44,413 bases of DNA from Neorhizobium sp. SHOUNA12A (GTDB lineage Bacteria; Pseudomonadota; Alphaproteobacteria; Rhizobiales; Rhizobiaceae), in the NCBI RefSeq assembly GCF_023006505.1, contig NZ_JALBGV010000049.1:1-44413 (forward strand). The letters are read 5' to 3'. The position numbers and the translations under genes were made by a program. Shown here piece after piece: positions 16,030-24,812 of the stretch. The notes under the pieces were generated by a model. It saw only the letters and a program-made list of their open reading frames with translations. It did not search any database and had not been told where the DNA came from. Position 1 is the stretch's first letter; every line of letters starts with the position of its first letter.

Positions 16030-17433
16030 TTATTCGCCGGCTTCCGGCTGGATCCTGCCGGCCCGGTGGCCGGAGACGGCGGAGCCCGTCGCCGGGTCCA
16101 GCCTCAGCAGGGGCAGGACGGCGAGCAGCGAAAGAGCCGCCACCAGGAAGAATGCCAGGTGGAAATCCGAGAGCTGCAGATGCGTGCCGGTGACTGCCGC
16201 CGACGTTTCGAGGATGAAGGCCGCAAAGGCGACGCCGAGCGCCATGCTGATCTGCTGCAGGACGGAGGCGATCGAGGTCGCCTGGCTCGCCTGCTCGTCT
16301 CTGATCTCGGAATAGCTGAGCGCGTTCGAGCCGGTGAAGAAGAAGGAACGGCAGACGCCCGACATCAGCAGGAAGGCGATGATCAGCGCGTGCGACGTTT
16401 CCGGCGTGAAAAAGCCGTTTGCCGCCGTGGTCGCCGCCCCGAGTAGGCCCGAAACGATCAGCGTCATCTTGAAACCGGTCATTGCAAAGACGCGGCGGGC
16501 TGCGAACTTCACGATCAGCGCGCCGAGCGCGCCCGCAAACGTGATGAGGCCTGACTGGAACGGGTTGAGGCCGAAACCGAGCTGCAGCATCAGCGGCATC
16601 AGGAATGGAATGGCGCCTGTCGAGATGCGGAACAGCGTACCGCTGCTGCTCGCGGCCCGGAATGCGTCGTCCTTGAAGAGCCTGAGGTTGAGAATCGGGG
16701 CGGGGTGGCTGCGCGCATGGACGACATAGGCGACGCCGGCCGCAAGCCCGAGCGCCGTCGCGGTGATGCCGATGGCCGGCGGCAATGCCGGAAGGCCGAT
16801 GACCGAAAGCCCGAAGACCGTGCCGGCGGCGGTAACCGAGGTGAGGAAAAATCCTCGCCAGTCGATCGAAGGCGGATTGGTGGCCTCTATGTCCGGCAGG
16901 AAGATCGTCGAGAGATAGATGCCGAGCACACCGACCGGCACGTTGATCAGGAAGATCCAGTGCCAGGTGAAATAGGTGGTGATGAAACCGCCGATCGGCG
17001 GCCCGGTGAGGGGCCCGACCAGCGCCGGAATGGTGAGCAGCGCCATGGCCGAGACGAGCTCGCTGCGCTTCGTGGTGCGCAGGAGAACCAGGCGCGCAAC
17101 CGGCGTCATCATCGCCCCGCCCATGCCCTGCAGGAAGCGCGACAGCACGAACTGGAAGAGATCGGACGAGAACGCGCAGCAGATCGAGCCGACGACAAAA
17201 ACCATGATCGCGACACGGAATATCCGCTTGGCGCCGAAGCGGTCCGCCATCCAGCCGCTGATCGGGATGAACATGGCGAGCGCCACCATATAGGAAGTCA
17301 GAGCAAGTTTGAGCGTGATCGGGCCGACATTCAGGTCCGCGGCAATCGCCGGAAGTGCCGTTGCAATGACGGTGGAGTCCATCTGCTCCATGAAAAGGGC
17401 GACGGCGAGAATGAGGGGAACGATGCGGTTCAT
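16030..17433 (-). CDS. MFS multidrug efflux transporter, DHA2-like (14 helices)
   Basis: A 467-residue drug:proton antiporter of the EmrB-like group. It starts MNRIVPLILAVALFMEQMDSTVIATALPAIA, the DHA2 motif D1 region; motif A appears as GWMADRFGAKR and motif C as PALVGPLTGPPIGG. Hydrophobicity fits 13-14 helices. Its stop codon abuts the rlmE stop with no gap. It is divergent from the exported metallo-hydrolase gene, and a shared promoter region lies between (17434-17628). Substrate unknown. Confidence 0.88.
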   Translation of the reverse strand: MNRIVPLILAVALFMEQMDSTVIATALPAIAADLNVGPITLKLALTSYMVALAMFIPISGWMADRFGAKRIFRVAIMVFVVGSICCAFSSDLFQFVLSRFLQGMGGAMMTPVARLVLLRTTKRSELVSAMALLTIPALVGPLTGPPIGGFITTYFTWHWIFLINVPVGVLGIYLSTIFLPDIEATNPPSIDWRGFFLTSVTAAGTVFGLSVIGLPALPPAIGITATALGLAAGVAYVVHARSHPAPILNLRLFKDDAFRAASSSGTLFRISTGAIPFLMPLMLQLGFGLNPFQSGLITFAGALGALIVKFAARRVFAMTGFKMTLIVSGLLGAATTAANGFFTPETSHALIIAFLLMSGVCRSFFFTGSNALSYSEIRDEQASQATSIASVLQQISMALGVAFAAFILETSAAVTGTHLQLSDFHLAFFLVAALSLLAVLPLLRLDPATGSAVSGHRAGRIQPEAGE

Positions 17434-17628
17434 GAGGGGGCCTGCGACGGGCGGGGATTAAGGGCAGTCCATAGACCTGTTGATCCGGTCTGCCAATTGG
17501 AGAATCTCACCATTTCACGTTTTGGGTCACGTCTGCGTGAGATCGGATTTTCTCATCCCGAGCCGCGGTTATGTTCCCTGCGTATCGGACCCAGGGGTCT
17601 GGCGGCAATTCCAGGAGGCAGTTAAATC

Positions 17629-18618
17629 ATGGCGAATTCAGGTATCGGACGGCGCACCCTCATCGGCACGGCCGGTCTGGGCATCCTCGCCGCTCCGGCA
17701 ATCATCAATGCTGAGGTTTTTGCCCAGGAGAAGCAGCAGTTGGCAATCGATCGCGTCATCCCGCCGGACATTCATAAATTCAAGCTCGGCGGATTTCAGG
17801 TTCTGGTGGTGAAGGACGGCGCTCGTCCTTCCGGCGCTCCCGGTGAAACCTTCGGCCTCAATCAGCCAGCCGAAGCGCTTGCAACGCTGCTGAGCCAGAA
17901 TTTCCTGCCCACGGACCAGTTCGTCAACAGCTTCTCCCCGACGCTCATTGATACCGGCAGCGACGTCATCCTGTTCGATACGGGTCTCGGCAAGGCGGCT
18001 CATGCCCAGGGGGCTGGACGCCTGGTCGAGGGGCTTGCCGCCGCCGGCTACATGCCGGAGGATATCTCGATCATCGTCATCACCCACATGCATGGCGACC
18101 ACATCGGCGGCATCATGGAAGACGGCAGGCCTGCCTTCCCGAAGGCGCGTTATGTCGCAGGCCAGGTGGAATACGACTTCTGGACCGATAGCGCCCGCGC
18201 CGGCACGCCGGCAGAGGGCAATCAGAAGAGCGTGCTCGCCAACGTAAAGCCACTTGCCGAAAGGATGGCCTTCCTGAAAGACGGCGGAGAGGTGACGTCC
18301 GGCATTACCGCGATGCTCGCGCCGGGCCATACGCCGGGTATGCTGATCTTCAATATCGAGTCGCAGGGCAAGCGTCTGGTTTTGACCGCCGATACGGCCA
18401 ACCACTACGTCCTGTCGCTGCAGCGGCCCGAATGGCAAGTGCGTTTCGACATGGACAAGGCGCAGGGGGCGGCCACCCGCAAGAAGGTCCTCGACATGAT
18501 CGCCACGGACAAGGTCGCCTTCCTCGGCTATCATATGCCCTTCCCGGCGGTCGGTTTCGTCGAAAAGCAGGATACCGGCTACCGGTTCGTGCCGAAGAGC
18601 TATCAGTTCGACATCTGA
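17629..18618 (+). CDS. Tat-exported metallo-beta-lactamase-fold hydrolase
   Basis: A 329-residue hydrolase of the MBL superfamily. The N-terminus GRRTLIGTAGLGILAAPAII is a probable twin-arginine signal, so it acts in the periplasm. The zinc motif THMHGDH gives H153, H155, D157 and H158; GHTPG supplies the next His (about 233) and TADTAN the bridging Asp (about 255). Overall it resembles methyl-parathion-hydrolase and lactonase-like members rather than true beta-lactamases. AGGAGG is 12 bases before the ATG. The divergent MFS exporter suggests a shared role in handling a toxic compound. Confidence 0.85.
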   Translation: MANSGIGRRTLIGTAGLGILAAPAIINAEVFAQEKQQLAIDRVIPPDIHKFKLGGFQVLVVKDGARPSGAPGETFGLNQPAEALATLLSQNFLPTDQFVNSFSPTLIDTGSDVILFDTGLGKAAHAQGAGRLVEGLAAAGYMPEDISIIVITHMHGDHIGGIMEDGRPAFPKARYVAGQVEYDFWTDSARAGTPAEGNQKSVLANVKPLAERMAFLKDGGEVTSGITAMLAPGHTPGMLIFNIESQGKRLVLTADTANHYVLSLQRPEWQVRFDMDKAQGAATRKKVLDMIATDKVAFLGYHMPFPAVGFVEKQDTGYRFVPKSYQFDI

Positions 18619-18638
18619 TTATTGTTGAAAAGCAATCG

Positions 18639-18666
18639 AAACCCGGGAGAAGCCTCTCTCGGGTTT
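18639..18666 (+). terminator. Intrinsic terminator after the metallo-hydrolase
   Basis: A 12-pair stem (AAACCCGGGAGA against TCTCTCGGGTTT, one G-T pair) with a 4-base loop, followed by further T, 20 bases after the stop. Confidence 0.8.
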
Positions 18667-18722
18667 TTGCTATTCCCTTCTTGTCATGAACGTGTTACCA
18701 GCCCTCGCCAACTTCCAAGCAA

Positions 18723-18750
18723 TTGTTGCCGGAGCGTCGGGACGTATAGA
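18723..18750 (+). promoter_or_regulatory. Candidate promoter of guaB
   Basis: TTGTTG and TATAGA are separated by 16 bases and lie about 50 bases before the guaB ATG. Confidence 0.35.
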
Positions 18751-18798
18751 GTCGTTCCTGAGCGCATCCCGCATTTTCTAGATCGAAGGAATTTGGCA

Positions 18799-20301
18799 AT
18801 GGCACGCATCATTGAAACCGCAACCGGCGCAGATGCGCTTACCTTCGACGACGTGCTCCTGCAGCCCGGCCATTCCGAAGTCATGCCGGGCCAGACGAAT
18901 ATCGCCACGAGCATCGCCCAGGATATCGAACTCAACCTGCCGATCATTTCCTCGGCCATGGATACGGTGACGGAAAGCCGGCTTGCCATCGCCATGGCGC
19001 AGGCAGGCGGCATCGGCGTCATCCACCGCAACCTGACCCCGATCGAACAGGCCGAACAAGTCCGCCAGGTCAAGAAGTTCGAAAGCGGCATGGTCGTCAA
19101 CCCGGTGACGATCGGCCCGGACGCTACGCTCGCCGACGCGCTGTCGCTGATGAAGTCCTACAGCATTTCCGGCATTCCGGTGGTCGAAAACGGCGGCGGC
19201 CACGTTCCGGGCCGGCTGGTCGGCATTCTCACCAACCGCGACGTGCGGTTCGCCTCCGATCCGGCTCAGAAAATCTACGAGCTGATGACCCGCGAGAACC
19301 TGATCACCGTCAAGGAAAGCAGCGTCGACCAGACCGAGGCCAAGCGCCTGCTGCACAAGCACCGCATCGAAAAGCTGCTTGTGGTGGATGGCGAAGGCCG
19401 TTGCGTCGGCCTGATCACCGTCAAGGACATCGAGAAGTCGCAGCTCAACCCGAACGCCTCGAAGGATGCGCAAGGGCGCCTTCGCGCCGCCGCCGCGATC
19501 AGCGTCGGCGACGATGGTTTCGAGCGTGCCGAACGTCTCATCGAGGCCGGCGTCGATCTTCTGGTAGTCGATACGGCCCACGGCCATTCGCAGCGCGTGC
19601 TTGACGCCGTCACCCGCGTCAAGCGCATCTCCAACCACGTGCGTGTCATGGCTGGCAATGTTGCCACCTCCGACGGCACCAAGGCGCTGATCGATGCCGG
19701 CGCGGATGCGGTCAAGGTCGGCATCGGCCCGGGCTCGATCTGCACCACCCGCATCGTCGCCGGCGTCGGCGTGCCACAGCTCGCGGCGATCATGTCTGCC
19801 GTCGAAGCGGCACGGGCGCAGGACATTCCCGTCATCGCCGACGGCGGCATCAAGTTCTCGGGCGACCTTGCCAAGGCGATCGCCGCCGGCGCATCCGCCG
19901 TGATGATCGGCTCGCTGCTGGCCGGCACCGACGAAAGCCCGGGCGAAGTTTATCTCTACCAGGGCCGCTCGTTCAAAGCCTATCGCGGCATGGGCTCGGT
20001 GGGCGCCATGGCCCGCGGTTCCGCCGACCGTTACTTCCAGGCGGAAGTGCGCGACACGCTGAAACTCGTTCCCGAAGGCATCGAAGGCCAGGTCCCCTAC
20101 AAGGGCCCGGTCTCGGGCGTGCTGCACCAGCTCGGCGGCGGCCTGAAGGCGGCCATGGGTTATGTCGGCGGCGCCAATCTCAAGGAATTCCAGGAGCGCG
20201 CCACCTTCGTTCGCATCTCCGGCGCGGGCCTGCGCGAAAGCCATGCGCATGACGTGACGATCACCCGCGAGAGCCCCAACTATCCGGGCTCCGGGGCCTG
20301 A
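18799..20301 (+). CDS. guaB: Inosine-5'-monophosphate dehydrogenase
   Basis: A 500-residue enzyme that oxidises IMP to XMP with NAD, the committed step to GMP. The TIM barrel is interrupted by two CBS modules (about residues 95-215). The catalytic loop GIGPGSICTTRIVAGVG carries the nucleophile C315, and the flap region EGIEGQVPYKGPV is intact. The ATG at 18799 has AAGGA upstream; the longer frame from 18622 begins inside the previous terminator and is not credible. Confidence 0.97.
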   Translation: MARIIETATGADALTFDDVLLQPGHSEVMPGQTNIATSIAQDIELNLPIISSAMDTVTESRLAIAMAQAGGIGVIHRNLTPIEQAEQVRQVKKFESGMVVNPVTIGPDATLADALSLMKSYSISGIPVVENGGGHVPGRLVGILTNRDVRFASDPAQKIYELMTRENLITVKESSVDQTEAKRLLHKHRIEKLLVVDGEGRCVGLITVKDIEKSQLNPNASKDAQGRLRAAAAISVGDDGFERAERLIEAGVDLLVVDTAHGHSQRVLDAVTRVKRISNHVRVMAGNVATSDGTKALIDAGADAVKVGIGPGSICTTRIVAGVGVPQLAAIMSAVEAARAQDIPVIADGGIKFSGDLAKAIAAGASAVMIGSLLAGTDESPGEVYLYQGRSFKAYRGMGSVGAMARGSADRYFQAEVRDTLKLVPEGIEGQVPYKGPVSGVLHQLGGGLKAAMGYVGGANLKEFQERATFVRISGAGLRESHAHDVTITRESPNYPGSGA

Positions 20302-20309
20302 CATCCGTC

Positions 20310-20338
20310 GGGGGAAAGGGGTTATTGCCCTTCCCCCC
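20310..20338 (+). terminator. Possible terminator after guaB
   Basis: An 11-pair hairpin with one mismatch (GGGGGAAAGGG against CCCTTCCCCCC) begins nine bases after the stop; only a weak T tract follows. Confidence 0.45.
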
Positions 20339-20475
20339 GGTGTTTCAAGAAAGTCAGTTGGATGCCGGTCGCGATGCCCGGTCGCGATGGCCCGGGCGCT
20401 TATTTCTTTCGTGATTCCCTGCTAGATAACGAACGTTGGTGATTGTGCCGACGGGAGAATTTTTCGGGGGTAAAC

Positions 20476-20838
20476 ATGAAGAAGTTTCTGGCTTGCGCGC
20501 TCCTCTTGGGCGCAGCATTCGTGACGCCTGCGCAGGCGCAAACCGTTCGCGCAGGTACGTATAAGGTCGAGGGCACGAACCTCGATGGCTCCGCCTACAA
20601 GGGAACCGCAAAAATCGCGCTGACCAGCGAAACGACCTGCTCGATCGAGTGGAAGACCGGTTCCTCCACGTCCAGCGGGATCTGCATGCTTTATGGCGAT
20701 TCCTTCGCTGCCGGTTATGTGCTCGGCAAGGCGGTCGGCCTCGTCGTCTATAAGGTCAATGACGACGGATCGCTGGAAGGCGCCTGGACCATTTCCGGCA
20801 AGGATGGCTCCGGCACCGAGAACCTGACCCCGCAATGA
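20476..20838 (+). CDS. Small secreted protein of unknown function
   Basis: A 120-residue protein with a clear Sec signal peptide (MKKFLACALLLGAAFVTPAQAQ, cleavage near residue 21). The mature part of about 100 residues is rich in Gly, Ser and Thr, with repeated beta-strand-like segments and two Cys (in ETTCSIEW and SGICMLYG) that could form a disulphide. I do not recognise the family. Start chosen at 20476 because GGGGG precedes it and it places the signal at the N-terminus. It is downstream of guaB but beyond a probable terminator, so it likely has its own promoter. Confidence 0.75.
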   Translation: MKKFLACALLLGAAFVTPAQAQTVRAGTYKVEGTNLDGSAYKGTAKIALTSETTCSIEWKTGSSTSSGICMLYGDSFAAGYVLGKAVGLVVYKVNDDGSLEGAWTISGKDGSGTENLTPQ

Positions 20839-20941
20839 CCCGCAGCTATGGATGAGATTACATGGCGCCGGTCAACCGGCGCCATTTGCGTACAGGAGAG
20901 CCCGCGTTATCTGGTTCCCCCGATGAAAATGAGGAGAACCG

Positions 20942-21361
20942 ATGCTTTCCACTGATGCGACGCTTTGGCCAATGATCGCGCATGCCGCGCTGGTCTTCTT
21001 TCTCTACTGGCTGCTGTCGAGGAAGCGGTATCTGGCCGTCCGGGCAGGCAGTGCCGAGGCAGGCCATTTCCGCGAAAGCCGGGAAGAGCCGCCCGAAAGC
21101 CTGGCTGTCCACAACAACCTCAAGAATCAGTTCGAACTGCCGGTCCTGTTCTACGCCGCCTGCCTCGTGCTGTACGTCTCGACCGCAGACAATGGCGGTA
21201 CGGTCGCGCTCGCCTGGATCTTCGTCCTGTCCCGATATGCGCATTCCTACGTCCACCTCACCAGCAACCGGCTGCGTTATCGCCGCCCGATCTTCATGGC
21301 CGGCTTTTTTGCGGTGATGGCGATGTGGGTCTGGCTCGCGGTCTGGCTGGCTCTGAACTAG
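20942..21361 (+). CDS. MAPEG family membrane protein
   Basis: A 139-residue protein with four predicted membrane helices, of the membrane-associated eicosanoid/glutathione metabolism superfamily. The family motif appears as HNNLKNQFELPVLFY (about residues 57-71), followed by LSRYAHSYVHLTSNRLRYR in the second half. Bacterial members may be glutathione-dependent transferases or peroxidases, but few have been tested. GAGGAG lies close before the ATG. Confidence 0.85.
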   Translation: MLSTDATLWPMIAHAALVFFLYWLLSRKRYLAVRAGSAEAGHFRESREEPPESLAVHNNLKNQFELPVLFYAACLVLYVSTADNGGTVALAWIFVLSRYAHSYVHLTSNRLRYRRPIFMAGFFAVMAMWVWLAVWLALN

Positions 21362-21455
21362 GACGCTTTAGCCTGGCTAGCGTTCGCCATGTTTATCGAG
21401 ACAGGCGGGCGAGGCGAGAATGAACGGCCGCACCGCCGCGATCCGTCGAGCCAGT

Positions 21456-21489
21456 GGACGAGCCCGTCACAATCCCGGCGGGCTCGTCC
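21456..21489. repeat. Perfect inverted repeat between the MAPEG and hydrolase genes
   Basis: GGACGAGCCCG and CGGGCTCGTCC form an 11-pair stem with a 12-base loop. There is no T tract on either strand, so it is not a classic intrinsic terminator; it may stabilise an mRNA end. Confidence 0.6.
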
Positions 21490-21612
21490 GCTCAAAACGA
21501 GCTCACGAACAAGTGTAATATCCAACACTTGGATCACTCAGTGTTTCATCTGCAAGTGAAAGCTCCTCGTTGTAGATTTCTTCGTCATACAGTCCGCTAC
21601 GGAGGAATAGTC

Positions 21613-22497
21613 ATGGACAACGAGACCCCGAAGATCACCCAGGCGATGATCGACGCCTATGACGAATACACGCACCTGACTTTGGACCGCCGTCGCTTCA
21701 TGGAGAAGCTGACTCAGCTTGCGGGCTCCGGTGCAGCTGCCGCGGCGATTGCGCCCCTGATCGGCGCCAGTTCGGCCAAGGCCGATATCATTGCCGCCAA
21801 TGACGACCGGCTGACCACGGAGGACGTTAAATATCCGGGCGCCGGCGGCGCGACGATGAAGGGTTATCTCGTAAAACCCAAGAATGCCTCCGGCACGCGC
21901 GGCGGCGTCCTCGTCATCCACGAGAACCGCGGGCTCAACGCCCATATCAAGGACGTCGCCCGCCGCATGGCGTTGGAGGGTTTCAATGCGCTCGCAGTCG
22001 ATTTCCTGGCGCCCCAGGGCGGCACGCCGGCGGACGAAGAGCAGGCCCGGCAGATGTTCTCCTCGCTGAAGCCCGACGACGTTTCGGCCAACGGCGAGGC
22101 AAGCCGCGCCTATCTCGCCGGCATCAGCGGCGCAAACGGCAAGGTCGGTGCGATCGGCTTCTGCTGGGGCGGCGGTGCGGTCAACAATCTGGCCGTGAAG
22201 TCCCCCAGTCTCAACGCCGGCGTCGCCTATTACGGTGCGCAGCCGAAGGCTGAGGACGTGCCTGCCATCAAGGCGCCGCTGATGCTGCATTACGGCGGGC
22301 TCGACGAGCGCATCAATGCCGGCATCCCGGCCTTCAGGGCAGCGCTCGAAAAGAACGGCAAGACCTTCGAGATCTTCGTCTATGACGGCGCCAACCACGC
22401 CTTCAACAACGATACGTCGTCGGCCCGCTACGACAAGGCGGCCGCCGATCTTGCCTGGAGCCGCTCGTTGGCGTTCTTCAAGAAGAACCTGGCGTAA
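21613..22497 (+). CDS. Dienelactone hydrolase family protein, Tat-exported
   Basis: A 294-residue alpha/beta hydrolase. The dienelactone-hydrolase triad is present: nucleophile C184 in GFCWGG, D231 in GGLDER and H262 in GANHAF. Unlike cytosolic DLH it has an N-terminal segment of about 60 residues. A soluble stretch (1-27) precedes a twin-arginine motif, LDRRRFMEKL, and an Ala-rich hydrophobic run ending GASSAKA, which points to periplasmic export. GGAGGAA lies six bases before the ATG. The natural substrate is unknown; the chlorocatechol pathway role of true DLH should not be assumed. Confidence 0.87.
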   Translation: MDNETPKITQAMIDAYDEYTHLTLDRRRFMEKLTQLAGSGAAAAAIAPLIGASSAKADIIAANDDRLTTEDVKYPGAGGATMKGYLVKPKNASGTRGGVLVIHENRGLNAHIKDVARRMALEGFNALAVDFLAPQGGTPADEEQARQMFSSLKPDDVSANGEASRAYLAGISGANGKVGAIGFCWGGGAVNNLAVKSPSLNAGVAYYGAQPKAEDVPAIKAPLMLHYGGLDERINAGIPAFRAALEKNGKTFEIFVYDGANHAFNNDTSSARYDKAAADLAWSRSLAFFKKNLA

Positions 22498-22567
22498 TCC
22501 GGCCGCAGGTCCGCAAGCCGGCGGTGCTCGCGCCTGGGCGTTGCAATAAACGTTGCAATAAATAGGG

Positions 22568-22598
22568 AAGCCGGGGTCCAGCCCCGGCTTTTGTTTTT
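22568..22598 (+). terminator. Intrinsic terminator after the dienelactone hydrolase gene
   Basis: A perfect 9-pair stem (AAGCCGGGG/CCCCGGCTT) with a 5-base loop, then TTGTTTTT. Confidence 0.85.
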
Positions 22599-22610
22599 GG
22601 CGCCTATGCG

Positions 22611-23045
22611 TCAGGCGGCGATGCGTTGCCGCGTATCGACGATCATCTGGGCCGCCTGGGCGGCCTCGCGTCCCTTCTCGACGAAATGCGCGCTGAATAT
22701 CGATTTGTGGTGCGCGGTTTCCTGGAAATGATGTGGCGTCAGCGACACCGACAGGACCGGTACTCCCGTGTCGAGGCCGGCGCGCATCAATCCATCGACC
22801 ACCGCCGAAGCCACGAAATCGTGCCGATAGATGCCGCCGTCGACGACCAGCGCTGCGGCCACGACCGCGGCATATCTTCCGGTCGCTGCCAGATCGCGCG
22901 ACATGAGCGGTAGCTCGAAGGCGCCGGGCACGTCGAAGATATCGACGTTTTCGCTCGGCATGAGCTCGAGGAAGCCTTCGAGAGCCTTGTCGACAATCTC
23001 GGAATGCCAGTTTGCTTTGACGAAAGCGAAGCGGGTGTGTGTCAT
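22611..23045 (-). CDS. ribH2: 6,7-dimethyl-8-ribityllumazine synthase, RibH2 type
   Basis: A 144-residue enzyme condensing 5-amino-6-ribitylaminouracil with dihydroxybutanone phosphate, the penultimate riboflavin step. The active-site motif VPGAFELP is at about 39-46. The later SLTPHHFQETAHHKSIFSAHF block resembles the RibH2 enzymes of Brucella and Mesorhizobium (decamers) rather than icosahedral RibH1. In these bacteria RibH2 is an extra copy beside the main rib operon. The gene is preceded by an FMN riboswitch, so it is repressed when FMN is plentiful. AAGGAG precedes the ATG. Confidence 0.92.
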   Translation of the reverse strand: MTHTRFAFVKANWHSEIVDKALEGFLELMPSENVDIFDVPGAFELPLMSRDLAATGRYAAVVAAALVVDGGIYRHDFVASAVVDGLMRAGLDTGVPVLSVSLTPHHFQETAHHKSIFSAHFVEKGREAAQAAQMIVDTRQRIAA

Positions 23046-23128
23046 GGAATCTCCTTCAGGTTACGACACGGCACCCAAGGCGATTACGCACGTCCATAGA
23101 ACCCGCGGGATGCGGGTGCTGCACGTCC

Positions 23129-23264
23129 GTTCTCTTTCATCCGGACTGTGACCGTCGGCTCAGGCATCGCACCTGATCTGCTGACCCTTCCATCGGAAGG
23201 CGCTCGCGGGCTCACGGCTCGCGCCGCCTACCGCCGGTGGGGAGTTTCGCCCCGCCCTGAGAAC
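23129..23264 (-). ncRNA. FMN riboswitch (RFN element) controlling ribH2
   Basis: The reverse strand carries the conserved RFN blocks in order: AGGGCGGGGCGAAA, CCCCACCGGCGGTA, GAGCCCGCGAGC, GGTCAGCAGATCAGGTG, GCCGACGGTCACAGTC and CGGATGAAAGAGAAC. The closing P1 helix pairs 23259-23264 with 23129-23134. The expression platform (23046-23128) has an ACCCGC/GCGGGT hairpin without a T run, and a longer GCACCC/GGGTGC pairing before the AAGGAG site. Control is therefore more likely translational, but this is inferred. Confidence 0.95.
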
Positions 23265-23316
23265 AGGGCGATTTAGCGCGACCGGTGAGGGGAAGGCAAG
23301 GCCGAACTCGTGACCC

Positions 23317-24267
23317 TTACCACCCCGGCATCACCTGTACGGCCCGGGCCCGCGGCATGCGCTGGAACGTTTTGGCCTCTCCGTCGAGATCGTCCGGAAT
23401 GACCGCCGGCGAGATGTTGTCGAGACAGGCGGTGATGTGGTCGGTGATGGCGTTCATCAGCGATGGCGAAAGCCCCGGCCGTTTCATGATGCCGATCTGC
23501 ACCGGCGGAAGCGGCGGGAAGCCGTCGGCTGCGGCCAGCACCTTCATGCCGGTCCTGAGCGCCGATTCCGGCAGCACCGAGACAGCCATGCCGGCAAGCA
23601 CCGCGGCTGCGACGACGGTCGAAGACCAGCTCGTGAACAGGACCTGGTATTCGCGTCCGTCCGCATCGAGCGCCGAACAGGCGAGTTGGCGCCACAGGCA
23701 ATCGCGGCGGCCGACCGCGAGCGGCACCGGGGCGTCGTCCTTCAGCGGATGGTTGGCTGATCCGACCCAGCAGAGCGGCTCGGTGCGGACCACGTCGGAA
23801 ATGCGCTGGCGCGGATTGTGGGTGACGAGCGCAATGTCGAGTTCACCACGCGCCATCTTTTCTGCAAGGCTGACCGAGGGCTCACAGACGATATAGAGTT
23901 CGACATTCGGATGCGTCTTGGCAAAACGGCCGATGATCTCGGGCATGTAGCGGTCGGCATAGTCGTCCGGCGTACCGATCCTGAGCGTACCCTCAAGACG
24001 GTTGTCGTCGAAGGCGGCGATCGCCTCGTTATTGAGGCGAATGATGCGCCGCGCATAGTTCAGGAGCTTCTCACCTTCGGCCGTCAGCCGGTTGCCGCGG
24101 CCGTCCTTGGCAAACAGCTGCTTGCCGATCCGTTCCTCGAGCCGACGCATCTGCATCGAAACTGCAGACTGGGTCTTGAACACTCGATCGGCAGCCTTGG
24201 TGAAACTGCCGGTGTCGACGATGGAAATAAAGGTATGCAGCTGGTCGATATCAAGCGGAGCGGACAT
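23317..24267 (-). CDS. LysR-family transcriptional regulator
   Basis: A 316-residue LysR-type regulator. The winged helix-turn-helix covers residues 4-65 (FISIVDTGSFTKAADRVF, SAVSMQMRRLEERIG), followed by a periplasmic-binding-like effector domain from about 92 (GTLRIGTPDDYADRYMPEIIGRF). The C-terminal 25 residues are extended and Pro/Arg-rich. It is divergent from the DUF1127 gene and upstream of the ribH2 riboswitch on the same strand. Its target is not evident; autoregulation and the divergent gene are the usual first guesses. Confidence 0.9.
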   Translation of the reverse strand: MSAPLDIDQLHTFISIVDTGSFTKAADRVFKTQSAVSMQMRRLEERIGKQLFAKDGRGNRLTAEGEKLLNYARRIIRLNNEAIAAFDDNRLEGTLRIGTPDDYADRYMPEIIGRFAKTHPNVELYIVCEPSVSLAEKMARGELDIALVTHNPRQRISDVVRTEPLCWVGSANHPLKDDAPVPLAVGRRDCLWRQLACSALDADGREYQVLFTSWSSTVVAAAVLAGMAVSVLPESALRTGMKVLAAADGFPPLPPVQIGIMKRPGLSPSLMNAITDHITACLDNISPAVIPDDLDGEAKTFQRMPRARAVQVMPGW

Positions 24268-24462
24268 GAGAGTGACCCATCAGAGAGGTTGATGCTAATC
24301 ATTAGAAACATTCGTTGGACTGATCAATAGGTTTTCCGCGATAAGGGGATCGCAAATCAAAATCGAAGGGTGCTTCTTCCCTGAGCGCCCAACCTGGACA
24401 GCCCTTCCGTCGGACCTCCACGGAAGGGATGGCCTTTCTCGTGCCTGCGAAAGGATAGACCA

Positions 24463-24762
24463 ATGAGCACGACCGACTGCGGAACTGAACTCGATCTGGT
24501 TCACGAGGAGCGCGGCACGCAAGGCCGTCTGGCTGTCGTGATGCTGCGAACGAAATCCGTGTGGCGTGCCTTTCGCAATCGTTTGGCGAGCAATCGCCTC
24601 CATGATCTCGACGACCGCCAGCTCAACGATATCGGCATCACACGGCATGATGTGGTGATGGCGCTCAATCAGTCCGGCGTGCTGGACGATCCGTCTCTGC
24701 TCCTGTCGCGCTCCGCTCGTGAGCGTGCGCGGCATCGCTTTGCAAGACCGGCCAATCGCTGA
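24463..24762 (+). CDS. DUF1127-domain small protein
   Basis: A 99-residue protein whose central part (RNRLASNRLHDLDDRQLNDIG, about residues 38-58, then ITRHDV) is a DUF1127/YjiS-like arginine-rich motif. Alphaproteobacterial DUF1127 proteins are linked to RNA turnover and to phosphate and carbon metabolism, and some bind RNA. The flanking N- and C-terminal arms of about 35 residues make it longer than the minimal 47-residue form. AAAGGA precedes the ATG. It is divergent from the LysR gene. Confidence 0.8.
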   Translation: MSTTDCGTELDLVHEERGTQGRLAVVMLRTKSVWRAFRNRLASNRLHDLDDRQLNDIGITRHDVVMALNQSGVLDDPSLLLSRSARERARHRFARPANR

Positions 24763-24812
24763 TCTTGCCTGACCTTTTCCCCGCAGGGTGATAGCCAATA
24801 GCCCTGCTGCTT

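Noticed and set aside
17500..17560. Widely spaced ATCTCAC/GTGAGAT repeat between the MFS and metallo-hydrolase genes
   Set aside because: Spacing of about 26 bases and no regulator gene nearby make it indistinguishable from chance.
18622..18798. N-terminal extension of guaB
   Set aside because: It begins within the preceding terminator hairpin and is not part of the IMPDH fold.
18778..20304. Long reading frame on the strand opposite guaB (and similar ones opposite ppx, glcD, gshA and others)
   Set aside because: These are mirror frames of GC-rich coding sequence; the opposite strand carries an unmistakable gene with all motifs.
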